Part shown: positions 36,830-48,244 of the stretch, one piece after another
Layout of the letters: every line of letters starts with the position of its first letter
How positions within the stretch are numbered: position 1 is the first letter of the stretch
Source: Actinomortierella ambigua
Taxonomy: Eukaryota; Mortierellomycota; Mortierellomycetes; Mortierellales; Mortierellaceae
Direction of reading: 5' to 3'
Length of the DNA stretch: 64,000 bases
Assembly: GCA_016098155.1 (NCBI GenBank)
Contig: JAAAJB010000001.1
Span: forward strand, 62,001 to 126,000
Notes under the pieces: generated by a model
The model's input: only the letters and a program-made list of their open reading frames with translations
Told to the model about the DNA's origin: nothing
Database searches by the model: none
Position numbers and translations under genes: made by a program

Positions 36830-39583
36830 CTAGGAAAATACGGAGGGAATGTATGAGCGAGCGAGTGAGAAAGAGGACCGCAGATACAACACGAAAGAGA
36901 TAAAAACACATGTCAAGGAATCATAGACGATCCATACAGGGGAGAGGGGTGGGTGGATGGGGCATGAGAAAAAACATAAAAAAAAAAAAGGAGAAGGAAA
37001 GGGTTTGTGGATCGGGTGCGTTGCTTTTTTCAGTTGCTCGCCAGACCCGGGGAGTGGCCAAGCTGCAAGAGAAGTGGTAGTTGTAGCTGTTGTTGTTTGA
37101 CCGCACGATAATGATGTGGTGGCGAACCTTCCCACCCCCACCCCAAGAGCTACACATGCTAATGCAGTACTAAAAGGGGGGGATAGAGACGCCTCTTCCC
37201 CTTCCCTTCCCTTCTGTTCCAAACACGACATAGAATGGTGGGGAAACAGATGGTTGCTGGACACAAAGGGTGTACAACAAACAGCATCGTTTCAAACGTC
37301 CGACTCTCTCCCTTCAAAGAGATGCAAGCGTAACATACGATCCGTCAGGAGAGGCGTAGGAGGGTGTATCCTGAGCAACCTCGTCGCCTTCATCTCTATC
37401 CGTGTTGGCGCCAAGGTTAGGAAACGTCAAATCCCTTTTCCTTCCTCCTTCTCCTTCCTTCCCCACCACCCTCTCCCCTCCACCCTCTTCTCCCACCTTT
37501 GGCGCGGCGTTGGTCTTGCCAGCAGAGCGCACAGTCATGTCGGGTTGCGTCAATTGGGTTGCGTTGGTTTCGCTGGCCAGTCAGTCAGCGAAATATGTAT
37601 TGTGCGTACTCCTGTACAGGTGCCGAGACACACATGTCCAACAATTTGGCGGGTGCGGGAGAGAAAAACGCGAGGGAAAGAAAAAAAAAAAAAAGTCTCG
37701 AGAGACTCGGCAGCAACGAAGGAAAGCTGCAGGGAGGAGGCGAGTCTCGTTTCTCCTTCCTCTTACTCCTGCCTATGCTGTTATTCCCGCCATGGAATAC
37801 TTACGAGGTGCTCCTGCTGCTTTGAGGGACGATCCTGGCATGGTGGTGGTGATGGTAGTAGAATTGGTTGTTGTCGAGGATAGGATGGCACAAGTTTCGG
37901 GGCTCCAAGCAAAGTGGTTGGGGGCCGTAACAATGCACCCGAGTCAAAGGCGCAGGTTAGCGACAGAGCGGGTGTGAAGGAGAGGAGTTGTGGCTGAGAG
38001 TGCAGAGAAATGCGATGAAGGGATGGGGTCTCAGGAACAAGCTCGTGGGAGATGTCTGGTCCTGGAATGTCGGCATGCGCCAGCAACACGCTGTGCTGAA
38101 GAAGGGACAAGTCGGAGGAGTATGTCAATGCAATGCGTGGAAGAAAAAGAGGGTGTGTGTGTGTGTGTGTGAGCGAGTCAGACTGAAGGGGGGTGGGCGT
38201 GTGCGTGAGAGTGGGTGAGAGAGAGGGGGGGGTGAGTAGGAAGAGTGTGATGAGGTTTGGCGGGAGAGTTGTGATGAAGATGCCAATGAAGAGACTTGAT
38301 GAGATTGTGTTCTGAGCAAAATACCCTCTCCAGGTACAAACGAACCAACAAACGGACTTTTTATTTTTTGCTTTCTGGGCTCCACCCCCTGTCTGTCTGC
38401 TGTTCCGTCTGATGGTTGGTCAGAAACCTTTTTTTGATGGCCCCCAATAATGGGCGGACGCTTCTCGTTTGGACCACGGTCGTACACTTTTTTGGCTCTA
38501 CTGCTGCTAGCTGCCAGCTGTGTCACTCCCACCATGATTACGTGGAGTGCTTATATTATAATTTGCAAGGTCCAATCTGCGCTCAATCTCCTCACTCTTC
38601 TCTCTTCACTTGATCCCACCTTTGTCGAACAAAAAAGGAATTGCACTGATCGAGCAGGGGGCAAGGCAAGGGGAAAGGGGAATGCACCCTTTTCATTGCC
38701 TTGCAGTCTTCAATCTCCACTGCATGAGTGTACCTGCGTGCAAAGTATGTACATATCACATATCACCAATACCCAGGGCGCGCCTGAGCGCGGTTGTAGG
38801 AAAGAGAGAAAGGGCGAGAGCGGGGAGAGAATGGAACAACCGTTGGACATAAAAAAAGTCAAGTTTCATCATTCAATCAATGTTCCCTAACGGTTCAACG
38901 GTTCAGGGTCACGAGTGAGGGTGACACTGTTCAGAACGTCAGTGCTCCATCCATGTGCTCTCCAGCATTGCAGGGACGCGCGAAAATGGTCTGCATATTG
39001 TTTCTCCTGCATTCGCGACGATGGATTACTGAAGAATTCGTGGTCTCAGCGGGGAAGAGACACACGGACGCACCTGGTCCACAGAGGAGCGCACACACGC
39101 CCTCGCATGCCCTAGTCAGACATAATAATAGAGAATTTCTCACCCAAGGAACCAACTAGGTTTCCATCCAGGCTTCCTTCACCACTTGGAACTCTCCAAT
39201 GTCAGAGAAGGCTGTGCTGCCGCCAACTTTTTTTTTTCTTTTGGCCACGTTGCTCGTTGCTTTCTGCACGTGACTGAGAAACCGACCAACAGGAAAGGGA
39301 ACCATTTGTTTTTTTTGGATGTGCATTTCATTCACACCTCTCATGATGTCCACAAATGCACCTCAGGGCATTCAGCAATTACAATCGTATTTCCATCGAA
39401 GGATCCGCAGTTTTGTCCGCACCGTCTCTATAGCCTCGGTGCCAGAAAATGGTACCATTTTCGTGGCACTATAAGAGATGTTTGTTTCATTGGATTTGGC
39501 TAGATTTTCTAACCAACCCTTTGCTTCCAACCACACATACACATACGCCAGCCACGCTGTGGCGGTCAGAGGTCAATCCTCTT
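36830..39583. other. Upstream region of the ARF GEF and the divergent F-box gene
   Basis: Minus-strand open stretches at about 37,553-37,335 (contains GDEVAQDTPSYASPDGS before a GTATGT) and 38,128-37,807 (ends PSKQQEHL before GTAAGT) could be upstream exons of the ARF GEF. I could not join either in frame to the exon at 36,829, so they remain tentative. A (TG)n tract lies at 38,153-38,171. A plus-strand ORF at 38,450-38,890 begins like a signal peptide but then loses coding character. Confidence 0.4.
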
Positions 39584-41050
39584 ATGCTTCCCGAGATCCT
39601 ACACGGTGTATTCAGCTTTCTCTCGACAAAGACGCTTGTGCGCGTCAACCTCGTCTGCAAAACGTGGCATGCGCAGGCCAGCGGTCACCTCTGGCGGGAC
39701 CCTTTCTTTCGCCCTTATTCGGATGGTGACCACATCAAGAAGCGCGTCTTGCCCTTTATCAAAGACCACCTGGGCCATGTTCAGTCGCTCAACCTGGCCT
39801 ATGCGCGATGGGACGTGATGGAGGCTGTGGCCCGGCTGCCCGTGGCCGAGTTTCCGGCGGTGACGCGTCTTGATCTCTTTTGTGCGACCCTGGACGACGA
39901 CCTGTTGATCATGCTTCTAGCAAAGACACCGCATCTGAGGGTGCTCGACCTGAAGCAAAGCGACTGTCTGAGCGAGACCTGCATCCAACAGATCCAGCGC
40001 CTGACCCATCTCGAGACGCTCTCGATCGATGTCGACCTACGCGTCTGGCCCAGTAAAATTAAGCGCCTCAAATGGTGCCATGCCTCGGGGACCTCCACTG
40101 AGGAGCAGGTCCAGGCGACCTTGCAAGGCATCTTACGCTGCTGCCCTTTGCTTGACGAGCTCGTCCTGCAAGAGCTGCAGCTCAAGAGCACGAGTTGGTT
40201 CGAGCAGCTTCTAGTACAGAAATCCAACCTACGACGACTGTCTCTTTTCGCCTGTGAGCTGGACGGGCAGGTGCTGCACCGGGTGGCGCCGACAGGCCTT
40301 CAGTATCTGACACGGTTTGACGTGTCCATGTGCGACCATGTCAGGGCAAAGGATGTAATGGCCGTCCTGGACGCCTGTCCGCACATCACGTCCTTGTTTG
40401 TCTCCCTCGTCGAGGGTCTTGAGCTCGACAAGGTGTCGCCACAAGTGCTAGGTCGCCTCGAGGTCTTGCGCCTGAGCCTCTTTGATCTGTCAGTAGCCTC
40501 GATGCACGCGATCCTCGACGACTGTTGGTCGCTGCGGCGGCTGCACCTGAACGACCTCTCGGTGGCGATGAGGGCTCTGGGGGAGATCAAGCCATTTAGC
40601 TGGGCGTTTGCAGAGACGTTGCAAGAGCTCTCGATCCAAAAAGTCCGGTCTGGTGACCAAGGATCGTCGTCCTCGTCGTCGGAGAACACGGAACGGTTCT
40701 CGAGGGGTATCCTCCAAAACCTGTCGCAGTTGACACACCTCCATTCACTGATGATTGCAGACTCGGACATTGTGTTCAAGGTCAACGTATCGGGGCTGTT
40801 GGCACCGATGGCGAACCTCAAGCGGTTACGACAGTTGGTGCTGTTTGGTCTGGCGAACCGGCTCCAGTTTCAAGAGATTCAGTGGATTACCGACTCGTAT
40901 CTGGCCCTGGAGGAGCTTGTCTGTTATGAGGCCACGGAGATCCCGATCCAGTCGTGGTTGAAGCTGCATCACCCTGAAATCGTACTGAGCTATCCAACAA
41001 ACCAATGGCGGACCATGCAAATCAAGGATCCTCTTTCGTTTGAAGGATGA
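39584..41050 (+). CDS. F-box protein with leucine-rich repeats
   Basis: 488 residues from the ATG at 39584; the frame is open upstream to another ATG at 39449, but those residues look unlike protein, so the shorter start is preferred. The F-box is at the very N-terminus (MLPEILHGVFSFLSTKTLVR, then VNLVCKTWHAQASGHLWRDP). Next come about 12 degenerate leucine-rich repeats (VQSLNLAYARWD, LRVLDLKQSDCLSE, LRRLSLFACELDG, LRQLVLFGLANRL). Such proteins are substrate receptors of SCF ubiquitin ligases: the F-box binds Skp1 and the LRRs bind the target. The family is expanded in Mortierella-type fungi. No intron is needed. It is divergent from the ARF GEF and convergent with the Mpo1 gene. Confidence 0.88.
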   Translation: MLPEILHGVFSFLSTKTLVRVNLVCKTWHAQASGHLWRDPFFRPYSDGDHIKKRVLPFIKDHLGHVQSLNLAYARWDVMEAVARLPVAEFPAVTRLDLFCATLDDDLLIMLLAKTPHLRVLDLKQSDCLSETCIQQIQRLTHLETLSIDVDLRVWPSKIKRLKWCHASGTSTEEQVQATLQGILRCCPLLDELVLQELQLKSTSWFEQLLVQKSNLRRLSLFACELDGQVLHRVAPTGLQYLTRFDVSMCDHVRAKDVMAVLDACPHITSLFVSLVEGLELDKVSPQVLGRLEVLRLSLFDLSVASMHAILDDCWSLRRLHLNDLSVAMRALGEIKPFSWAFAETLQELSIQKVRSGDQGSSSSSSENTERFSRGILQNLSQLTHLHSLMIADSDIVFKVNVSGLLAPMANLKRLRQLVLFGLANRLQFQEIQWITDSYLALEELVCYEATEIPIQSWLKLHHPEIVLSYPTNQWRTMQIKDPLSFEG

Positions 41051-41920
41051 ATTCTTACTCATTTTGTGAACAAGTGGTCATAACTATATTTTGTTGAGCA
41101 GGATGGAGAGGGAGGAGGAGGTAATCGATCTGTGTCAGCACAAAAGTTAACTCAAGTAGCTGTAATATGCTGCACGATTGAAAAGATAAACCCTGTGTTG
41201 TGGAGGAGAGAGGTAAAAATGGAAAAAGTGTCCATCGATCTTTTTTTTTTTTTTTACAATCTCGGTGTTCCTGTCCGTTGGGGAGAACTAGAATGGCAAG
41301 AGAGGTGCGATACGGCTCGAGCGGGAAAGAAACTCTGTTCACGGCGTTAGCTGATCCCGATCATCACCGTGGGGAAAATAAAGACACGCGCTCAAGTATT
41401 TTATCGCATGGGCCCCTGTGCATACAAAGGGCATGCGCTAAGCGGAGGAAGAATACAAAAAACCAACCTCTCTTGGGTTGACATATTAGGGGGCATTTTT
41501 GGTTGTCTTTCTAGTGGGTGGGCAAACTCAAGTCAAGGCTGCCGTGTGAACCTCTCTCGGCTGGGTCATGGACAACGAAGACAACACCGAGAAACCTTAA
41601 AACTTGTAATCCCGCCGAAAGGTGTAATGCTTGACATGCTTTTCTTCCCCACACCCTTCACTCTCCAAGAAAGTAGCTCCTGTTTTTTTTTTCCAAGCGT
41701 ATTTACATTTATTCACAAAAAAATTCAGGTCAAAGACAGTTAGAAAAGAGAGAGAGAGAAAGGAAAAGGGGGAACTACCCACATGTCAACATGGTCCTCC
41801 TCACGCGGATGAGAAAATCGGGTCACAATACTCTTGTCCACAATTTTGTTGTTTGTCGTTATTTCGCCTGATTTTTTTTTCATCCTTCCTGACAAAGGTG
41901 GATGGCGCGTACTTTTTTTT
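41051..41920. other. Convergent 3' region between the F-box gene and MPO1
   Basis: 870 bases with no convincing ORF. Contains T runs (about 41,241-41,255, 41,872-41,880 and 41,915-41,923), which may mark the 3' ends of the two converging transcripts. Confidence 0.5.
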
Positions 41921-42580
41921 TTAGTTGGTCTTGTCCTTGTTCTGACCAGCCTTGCGAGCACGGAAGGCAGCAATGTCCTCCTTGATCAAGACATCGAGCT
42001 CGGCCTTGAGCTGAGGGCGGTAGCCGAACCAGAAAAGGACCTCGTAGACAACAAAGTATGGGGCAAGGACCACAGCCTGGACAACGTTGTCGAGCAGCTT
42101 GGGGGCGCGCTTTTCGGCGACACCGTGACCGATGAACTGCAAGATCCAGGAAACGACATGAATGTAGGCGGCGATCTTGTTGGCATTAGGGTTGGTAGCG
42201 GCAAAGGTGGTGGCGGTCTTGGCAAGGCCAAAGAAAAACGGCGCTGTCAGCAGGCCAGCAACCTTGTCGAGCTTGATGTAGTAGGCGACGTAGCCGGTCA
42301 TGATGAGGAACGCTAGGTTGGGCGGTGCGTGGCGGAAGATCTTATCGGCAAGGACGGCCAGCGGCTTGCCGGCGGCGACAGCGGCTACAGAGGGGCCCTG
42401 CACCAAGGGCCCGGTTTTCGAGGCCCAGACAAGGGCAGTCCACAGAATCAGCGGCACGCAGGTGATATGGATGCCAACGTTCCAGGGGTTGTTGTGGTGC
42501 GAGCCATAGGCGAACAGCTGGTATTTGAGGTCAAACAGCTTGGACTGCACACGAGCCTGGACGTCTGCCTTGGTCGACAT
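41921..42580 (-). CDS. MPO1: Mpo1-like 2-hydroxy fatty acid dioxygenase (DUF962)
   Basis: 219 residues, single exon. Mpo1 of yeast is an ER-membrane, iron-dependent dioxygenase that shortens 2-hydroxy fatty acids by one carbon (alpha-oxidation) during phytosphingosine breakdown. The family signature is clear: YGSHHNNPWNVGIHITCVPL near residue 25, and HVVSWILQFIGHGVAEKRAP further on, giving the conserved His residues expected to hold iron. Hydrophobic segments (ILWTALVWAS, LAFLIMTGYVAYY, GLLTAPFFFGLAK, VVLAPYFVVYEVLFWFGY) indicate several membrane passes. Charged C-terminus (FRARKAGQNKDKTN). It is somewhat longer than the yeast protein. The start follows a CCC/TCATC-rich leader, and codon use is strongly C-ending, suggesting good expression. 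Confidence 0.93.
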   Translation of the reverse strand: MSTKADVQARVQSKLFDLKYQLFAYGSHHNNPWNVGIHITCVPLILWTALVWASKTGPLVQGPSVAAVAAGKPLAVLADKIFRHAPPNLAFLIMTGYVAYYIKLDKVAGLLTAPFFFGLAKTATTFAATNPNANKIAAYIHVVSWILQFIGHGVAEKRAPKLLDNVVQAVVLAPYFVVYEVLFWFGYRPQLKAELDVLIKEDIAAFRARKAGQNKDKTN

Positions 42581-45009
42581 GGTGAAATGGGGATGAGGAT
42601 GAGGATAGGGACGCGATGAGGATGTTGGAGGGAAATGGATGGAGAATAGAGGCAATGGGGGAAGGAGGGAGAGAAAGAGGAGAAACAAGTGCAGGGCCGG
42701 ACTTCCCCTCCGCCAAACATTTTATATGTCGGCTGGCACAAAGGGAAGAGGGTGAGAGAGGAAGAGACAACTGAGCCCCTCCCTCCTGCACGATGGTGTT
42801 GTATTCTCCTTGTCGTCGTCCAACAGACAGAAGGACGATATGATGCAAGCTCAATGCCGCACAACTGCAACAGCCTAAAACACTGCGACGCGTGTTCATT
42901 GTGAATGAGGAGGGCGACATGGGGATCCCCTCTCTGCTACCACTTCCACCCCCTTTCAAAATTGTTTTGGCGAAAGAATGGGCTGGTCCTGGCAGAGGTT
43001 TTCACTAGGGCCTCAAACTGGGAACAAGAAGTATTACTTTCCTCAAAGATGATGTTGACCTTGCTCTTCAAGCATTCCCTCCCCCCCCCCCCCTAAAAAA
43101 GGGAGTGTGAACATGTACCTATCCATTACTGCATTGTTGAATGGTACAAAAAGTTTCTGCATAGGACACTATGACAGCGACACTACTGTCAAGCGTCAAC
43201 ACCGAGCTTCGATACCTCCGGCTCCAGGCTTTCATCACTATTGTCAGGAAATGGATCGGAACACGTCAAAAAGAAATAAAAAATAAAGCTGGCGGTCCTA
43301 GAGTTGGTGTGAGATGATCAGGGGGGGGACCTTCTTCTCTCGCACGTCCTCCCGAGCCCCGGCAAGTACAAGAGCCAGAGCAGTCTAGAGCCTCTTGGGA
43401 GACGCAGAACCCCTCGGAAATGGATCCATTTGAGAGGCGAGCCAGTCATGCTCAAGCTGTCACGGCTGTAGCAACCGCGTACCCGCGAAAGTAGGCGAGG
43501 ATGCAGAAGACGAGGAGGACCGATACCGAAGATGACAGAGATGAAAAATGAGCTAAACAGCGCTGATGTAGGAAGCACGCGATCCACTCGCTCTACACGC
43601 ACCTTCCAGCTATGTCGCAGAAAATACACAGGGTGGGGACTGCAACAGTTTGCTGTGTGATGGTTCTTGAAGCAGCTGCGAAGGACGAGTTTTGTTGTAA
43701 ATCATATGCACACCGCTATGCGCTGGCACGGCCAAGAATGTGGCAAAGGTACTCTTACCCGCACTGAGCATAAGCAGCCCCCCCCCCTTCCATCTTGATA
43801 AGCTATGTAGCGAGACATCTTGTATGCCTGCGATTGCATTCGTTCTCGGTGCTAACGCTACCGTTTTCCCTTCATTGCACTTGCCTGTTTCGAGGTCACT
43901 GCTGTCCACCGTCGTTATTGATGTCTCAGTGAAAGCAGTCATCCAACCACTTTGTTCTCAAATCATTAGCAGACCCAAATTTCCTCAGCCTTTGTGCCTT
44001 ATCATACAAAGGATGCAAGTCCGTCTATGTAGATAATCCTGCGGACACGGCAGTAGGGAAAATCGAACAAGAGAAAGAGCAAAGTAGATGTTTTCAGTAA
44101 GGATTCGGCGTCATTGTGTCCTTTCCTTTGGAGCACAAGGTTGTGTGTTTTAGGGAAACATAAGTGAGCATGTAACAAATTAGCAGCCAAAATCTCTTCT
44201 GTGCACGGTTACAATGATTGTGCAGATGATTACCGTTTTGAGGACTCCTGTTCTCGCAGTTAGTTATTCGAGGCTTCGTGTATCGCACAAGTACTGCAGG
44301 CTATTCCCAGCACTACCTCTCTTACCCCCCTTACCTCCCTTACCTCGTCGTCGCAGGGAAACCCGTTTATCGGTGGGGGCTAGCCTCAAACCCTCGCGAG
44401 CCTCGGGGCCTGCACTCAGTCTGTGCTTCCATCGACTTACACCATCCTTGTCGACACCAGCAACGGCGAGCCGAACCGTGCCCTAAAGGGCGTGCCTTCA
44501 GGGGCTGAAAAATCGATTGCATATTTTTCCCACACATGCCTTAACCCAAGCTTGTCTCCTCCATTCGTCCATTCGCGGAATCACAATGTCAGTCATTCCA
44601 TACAATCAATTTATTTACGACCGGTCTTGGTCAAAGGCATCACTGAACCTATTGTGTTGAAAAGGGCTAAGAAGCTGCATAGAGGCGAGTGAGTATCTTC
44701 ACAACAGTGCTCTGTGCATGGATCAGCTAACGGCCTTGTCCACCACACGTTGCTCGTTCAGCGATTCTCCTCCCCGATATTGCAAGATACGCTTCGCAGA
44801 CATCAACTCTATTATCTATGCCATATTATATAACAATCAACCTCTGGGTATCCATTTTCGCACCAGTCTCCAGAACATGACAAGAGGGCGAGCATCTCAA
44901 CAAACGGTTCATTTGGTCCGACACTCATTGTGCATGGATTTTATTTCAACCCAAGGAAACCTTGCACGAAAAACCAATCCGTCAAGAATCAAGCTCTGAA
45001 GGAATACTC
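42581..45009. other. Spacer between MPO1 and kinase copy C, with repeat remnants
   Basis: No recognised gene. Poly-C runs occur near 43,081-43,093 and 43,783-43,790. About 44,096-44,200 is a copy of the dispersed repeat. About 44,790-45,009 aligns by eye with the 3' flanks of kinase copies A and B (shared GGTTCATTTG-TCCGACACT and CCATTTTCGCACCAG). A minus-strand ORF at 43,610-43,942 holds GKST but no proper Walker A. Confidence 0.55.
44096..44200 (+). repeat. Dispersed repeat, copy 2
   Basis: Carries AAGGATTCGGCGTCATTG, TGTGTCCTTTCC, GGAGCACAAGGTTGTG and TTAGCAGCCAAAATCT in the same order as the copy at 23,945-24,055, with scattered differences. Confidence 0.5.
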
Positions 45010-45459
45010 TATCTTTTCCTGTCAATCAGCGTGATCTACATAGTGCTAAGGCCATCCCGTACCACACAAGCGCTTGGCCCTTGTCTATGCGAACGCCTCG
45101 GCCCCGCTCATAGAGCCGCCCGAGATTGTACTGGGCTGCTACACTTCCTTTCTCGGCTCCGATGCGATTCACCTCAAAAGCATCAGAATCGCTACATGAT
45201 GTCCGTCGATCGGGCGACGTGAGCCACTTGACATGAAAGTGTGCACTTGGATATCCTTTGTCGTTGAACTGGTGAAATAATCGAGTGCGTGGTCGTCATG
45301 TGCCTCAACACCGAAGCCAAGCTCATACATCGACGCGGGACTTTCGTGGTTATGTGCATTACCCTGGGCTGAGCTTTTTTTGTACCAATCCACAGCTGTC
45401 ACATCGTTTTGCTCGACTCCTTGACCCGAGTCATTCATCCATCCAAGGCTGTCCTATGC
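45010..45459 (-). pseudogene. Decayed 3' end of kinase-Sel1 copy C
   Basis: Downstream of the first stop of copy C the same frame continues through a second stop (TAG at 45,454-45,456) into recognisable Sel1 wording (SLGWMNDSGQGVEQND, VDWYKKSSAQGNA, ASMYELGFGVEAHDDHALDY). One base is then missing near 45,275 relative to copy A, shifting the frame in the degenerate unit. Remnants of the final Sel1 unit (YNLGRLYERGRGVR) are readable in another frame near 45,150-45,090. This is the homologue of the last four units of copy A and is no longer translated as one piece. Confidence 0.8.
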
Positions 45460-47502
45460 TCATGCGCTCCTGCTGCTGACCGACATGGCGTACCATTTGG
45501 CCGCCTCGACATCGCTCTTTTCGACGCCATGACCATACGTGTACATACATCCAAGGTGTCGCTGTGCATCTGAATTCCCTTGGTTGGCCGCCTTGGTGTA
45601 CCACTTGACTGCCTCGACATCGCTCCATTCGACGCCATGACCATTCTTGTACATCCATCCAAGCCTGTCCTGTGCACCTGGATTCTCTTGGTTGGCCGCC
45701 TTGGCGTACCACTTGACTGCCTCGACATGGATCTGCTTGACTCCTCGACCCCATTCGTACATCCGTCCAAGATTGTACTGTGCCTCTGGGTCCTCTTGGC
45801 TGGCCGCCATGGCGTACCACTTGACTGCCTCAACATAGCTCTGCTCGACTCCTTGACCACATTCGTACATCCGTCCAAGGTCGTTCTGTGCTTCCTGATT
45901 CCCTTGGTTGGCCGCCTTGGTGTACCACTTGGCCGCCTCGACATCGCTCTGTTTGACTCCTTGACCAAGTTTGTACATCAATCCAACATTGAACTGTGCT
46001 CCTGCGTCCCCTCCCTCTGCCGCCTGAATTTCTTTTCTTGCTTTGACTCTGTACTGGTTGGTATCTAGCACATTCATCACGGATCCGGAGCTAGACTTCA
46101 TGGCCACGAGTCGCTTGAGCGTTGTCGTACGAAACGAACCCTTGTCACCTGCATCGTGCTCTACCGATTGCGAACCGCCAGGAGAAGCAATGTCAACACC
46201 ACCATGAAGATTCGATCCTCTTTGTTCCGTTACTTTTTTGCGCCACCTGACTGCTTCATTATCGTTCTGCCTTGTGCCTCGACCTTCGGCATACATGTCT
46301 CCAACACGACCCATGGCGTCGAGATGACCTTGCTCTGCTGCTCGAAGGTACCAATCGAACGCCATATCGTTGTTCTTTGGGACACCATCACCACCAGTCT
46401 CGTATATCTCTGCAAGGGACACTTGGGCATCAACATGATTGAGCATCGCCAAGCGTCTCAGATTGAAAAACTCTACAAGTCGCTGGACCGTTCTCGGCTT
46501 TCCAGGCACTGATGACAACGTGGACGAGACCGCAGATACCATGCCTTGCTCCTGTGAGTTGTCTATCGACGTACGCCATGAGCTGCCGAGGGTAGTAGTT
46601 CCCTGGCGCCTCGATGAACCATCGTCTACGATCTTCACCTCGTGGGCATCTGGTCGGTCGGACGGGCCTTGCTTCCAACACAGGTCGACCCAATGCTGGT
46701 AGAAGGCTGGAGTCTCATCTGGTAGCCGCTCACGTTCGCCGCCATGAACAGCCTGCGCTACGGCATAGTTGTTTTTCATGTCCCTGAAGGGGAGAGTGTT
46801 CATGGCTGCCATCTCCCACATCACCATCCCCAACGCGTACATGTCCGACTTGGTGGTGTATCGAGGTCGCTTCGAGACAACCAACTCGGGTGCCAGCCAT
46901 CGGAACGTGCCTCGCATGGCGTCGGTCGAATGACCACCGTTGGATGTTATGGCCACCGCGAGTCCAAAGTCACAGAGTTTGACCTCCATGTGGCCAGAGA
47001 GAAGCACGTTGTCGCTTTTGAGATCTCGGTGGAGGGTACCTTCGTGATGGATGTAGGCTAGACCATAGGCTATCTCTTGTGCAATCCGACTCTTTACATG
47101 CCAGTCGGCCACGCGCGACTCCTCAATGGCTTTCTTGAGACTGCCACCTTCCGCAAAGTCCGTGACAAGAAGGATCTCGTTGCCTTGACGATGCACGCCA
47201 TAGAACTGGATGATATAGCGACATTGGAGGCGTTTGAGCACGCCAATTTCCCGTTCAATGGTCTCGATCTGGTCTGCGGTGTGTTGATGGAGCCGAAACT
47301 TCTTGATGGCGGCCTTACACGTGTTGTAACGGCCCTGGAAGACTTCGCCGAACGCACCGGCACCGATGAATTCGCCTATTACCAGTCCCTAGCGAGGAGC
47401 GTTATGTTAGTATTCGTGGCGAAACATAGGAAAGTGATGTTAGTGGCAGTCAAGCACGCCCGGCCGGTATATGCTTACTTGCGAGGTGTTTTTAGAACCC
47501 AT
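45460..47502 (-). CDS. Protein kinase (TKL-like) with 7 Sel1 repeats, copy C (truncated)
   Basis: Exon 1 at 47502-47479 (MGSKNTSQ) and exon 2 from 47388 give about 650 residues up to the TGA at 45,460-45,462. Kinase motifs are complete: GAGAFGEVFQG, AAIKKF, HRDLKSDN, LCDFGLAVAI, WLAPEL. Seven Sel1 units follow the linker, fewer than the 17 of copy A. Ordered homology to copy A continues beyond the stop, so the C-terminus is a truncation by point mutation. The kinase and remaining solenoid are uninterrupted, so the gene may still be functional. The 5' flank matches the other two copies; the locus lies about 18 kb from copy B, with three unrelated genes between. Confidence 0.8.
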
Positions 47503-47620
47503 TTTGCAGACAGAGGTGGGCCAAGCGTCCAGATGACGGTGTGAGGTTGAGAAAACTGAATGAAATGACAATGAGAGAGTTGGATGAACTGTGAATGTGC
47601 GATTCTTCTCATCCCTTAGA

Positions 47621-47649
47621 GAGGTCTCCTCTCTTCCTTGTGTTCACAA
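47621..47649 (-). promoter_or_regulatory. Paired inverted-repeat motifs upstream of kinase copy C
   Basis: GAGGTCTCCTC (47621-47631, one arm base changed relative to copies A and B) and TTGTGTTCACAA (47638-47649, identical), 119 bases upstream of the start codon. Confidence 0.45.
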
Positions 47650-48244
47650 ACAAATCGATGGGCAGGCAGGACATGTCCTCGCCCACAAAAATGCTCTTGT
47701 GTTGTGCGTGATACTTGTCACGCGGCAATGCAGTTGATGTCTATGGGTCCGTCGACGCCTGATACTTCGATAGCCGGATGGGGAGCGTCAACGATGGTGC
47801 TCCGGATCTATAGAAGCGCGACGCTATCGGAGCATATACTCATTCGGCATTGGCCCTTTGACGAGAACAAGAGTTGTGATGGCTTTCCTGGCGAGTGGAA
47901 GGTACAATTTATATTGGCTACCGGGGTGGCAGCGACACCAGCTCATCATGAGCAGCTTAAGGTCCCCACTCATGGCAGCCAATAAGTGGGGATAGCAGGG
48001 AGCTATCGTCAGCACACGGTACATATCGCCAACCCAAGTGAGGGCCGGCATGACATGTTCAAGTCAGACAGCTGCTTGTAAGCGACAGAATGTCCCAGTG
48101 TGTACACAAGACCATGGACCAGAGCTGAGACGAGGTGTGATGGACAACATTCAGGAAGTCTAAAATAACACAGCTGTCTTGGGAGTTGGCGAGTAGATAA
48201 ACAAGCGACGGAGAACTTTGCACAATCATTGCGGCGGTTTACAG

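Noticed and set aside
37116..37883. 255-residue plus-strand ORF
   Set aside because: Arg/Ser-rich, low-complexity, no family motif; lies in the ARF GEF upstream region.
38450..38890. Plus-strand ORF starting with a signal-peptide-like segment
   Set aside because: The rest of the ORF lacks coding character and has no conserved Cys pattern; not enough to call a gene.
43610..43942. ABC/P-loop-like GKST in a minus-strand ORF
   Set aside because: The glycine of a Walker A motif is not at the right spacing, and no Walker B or signature motif follows.
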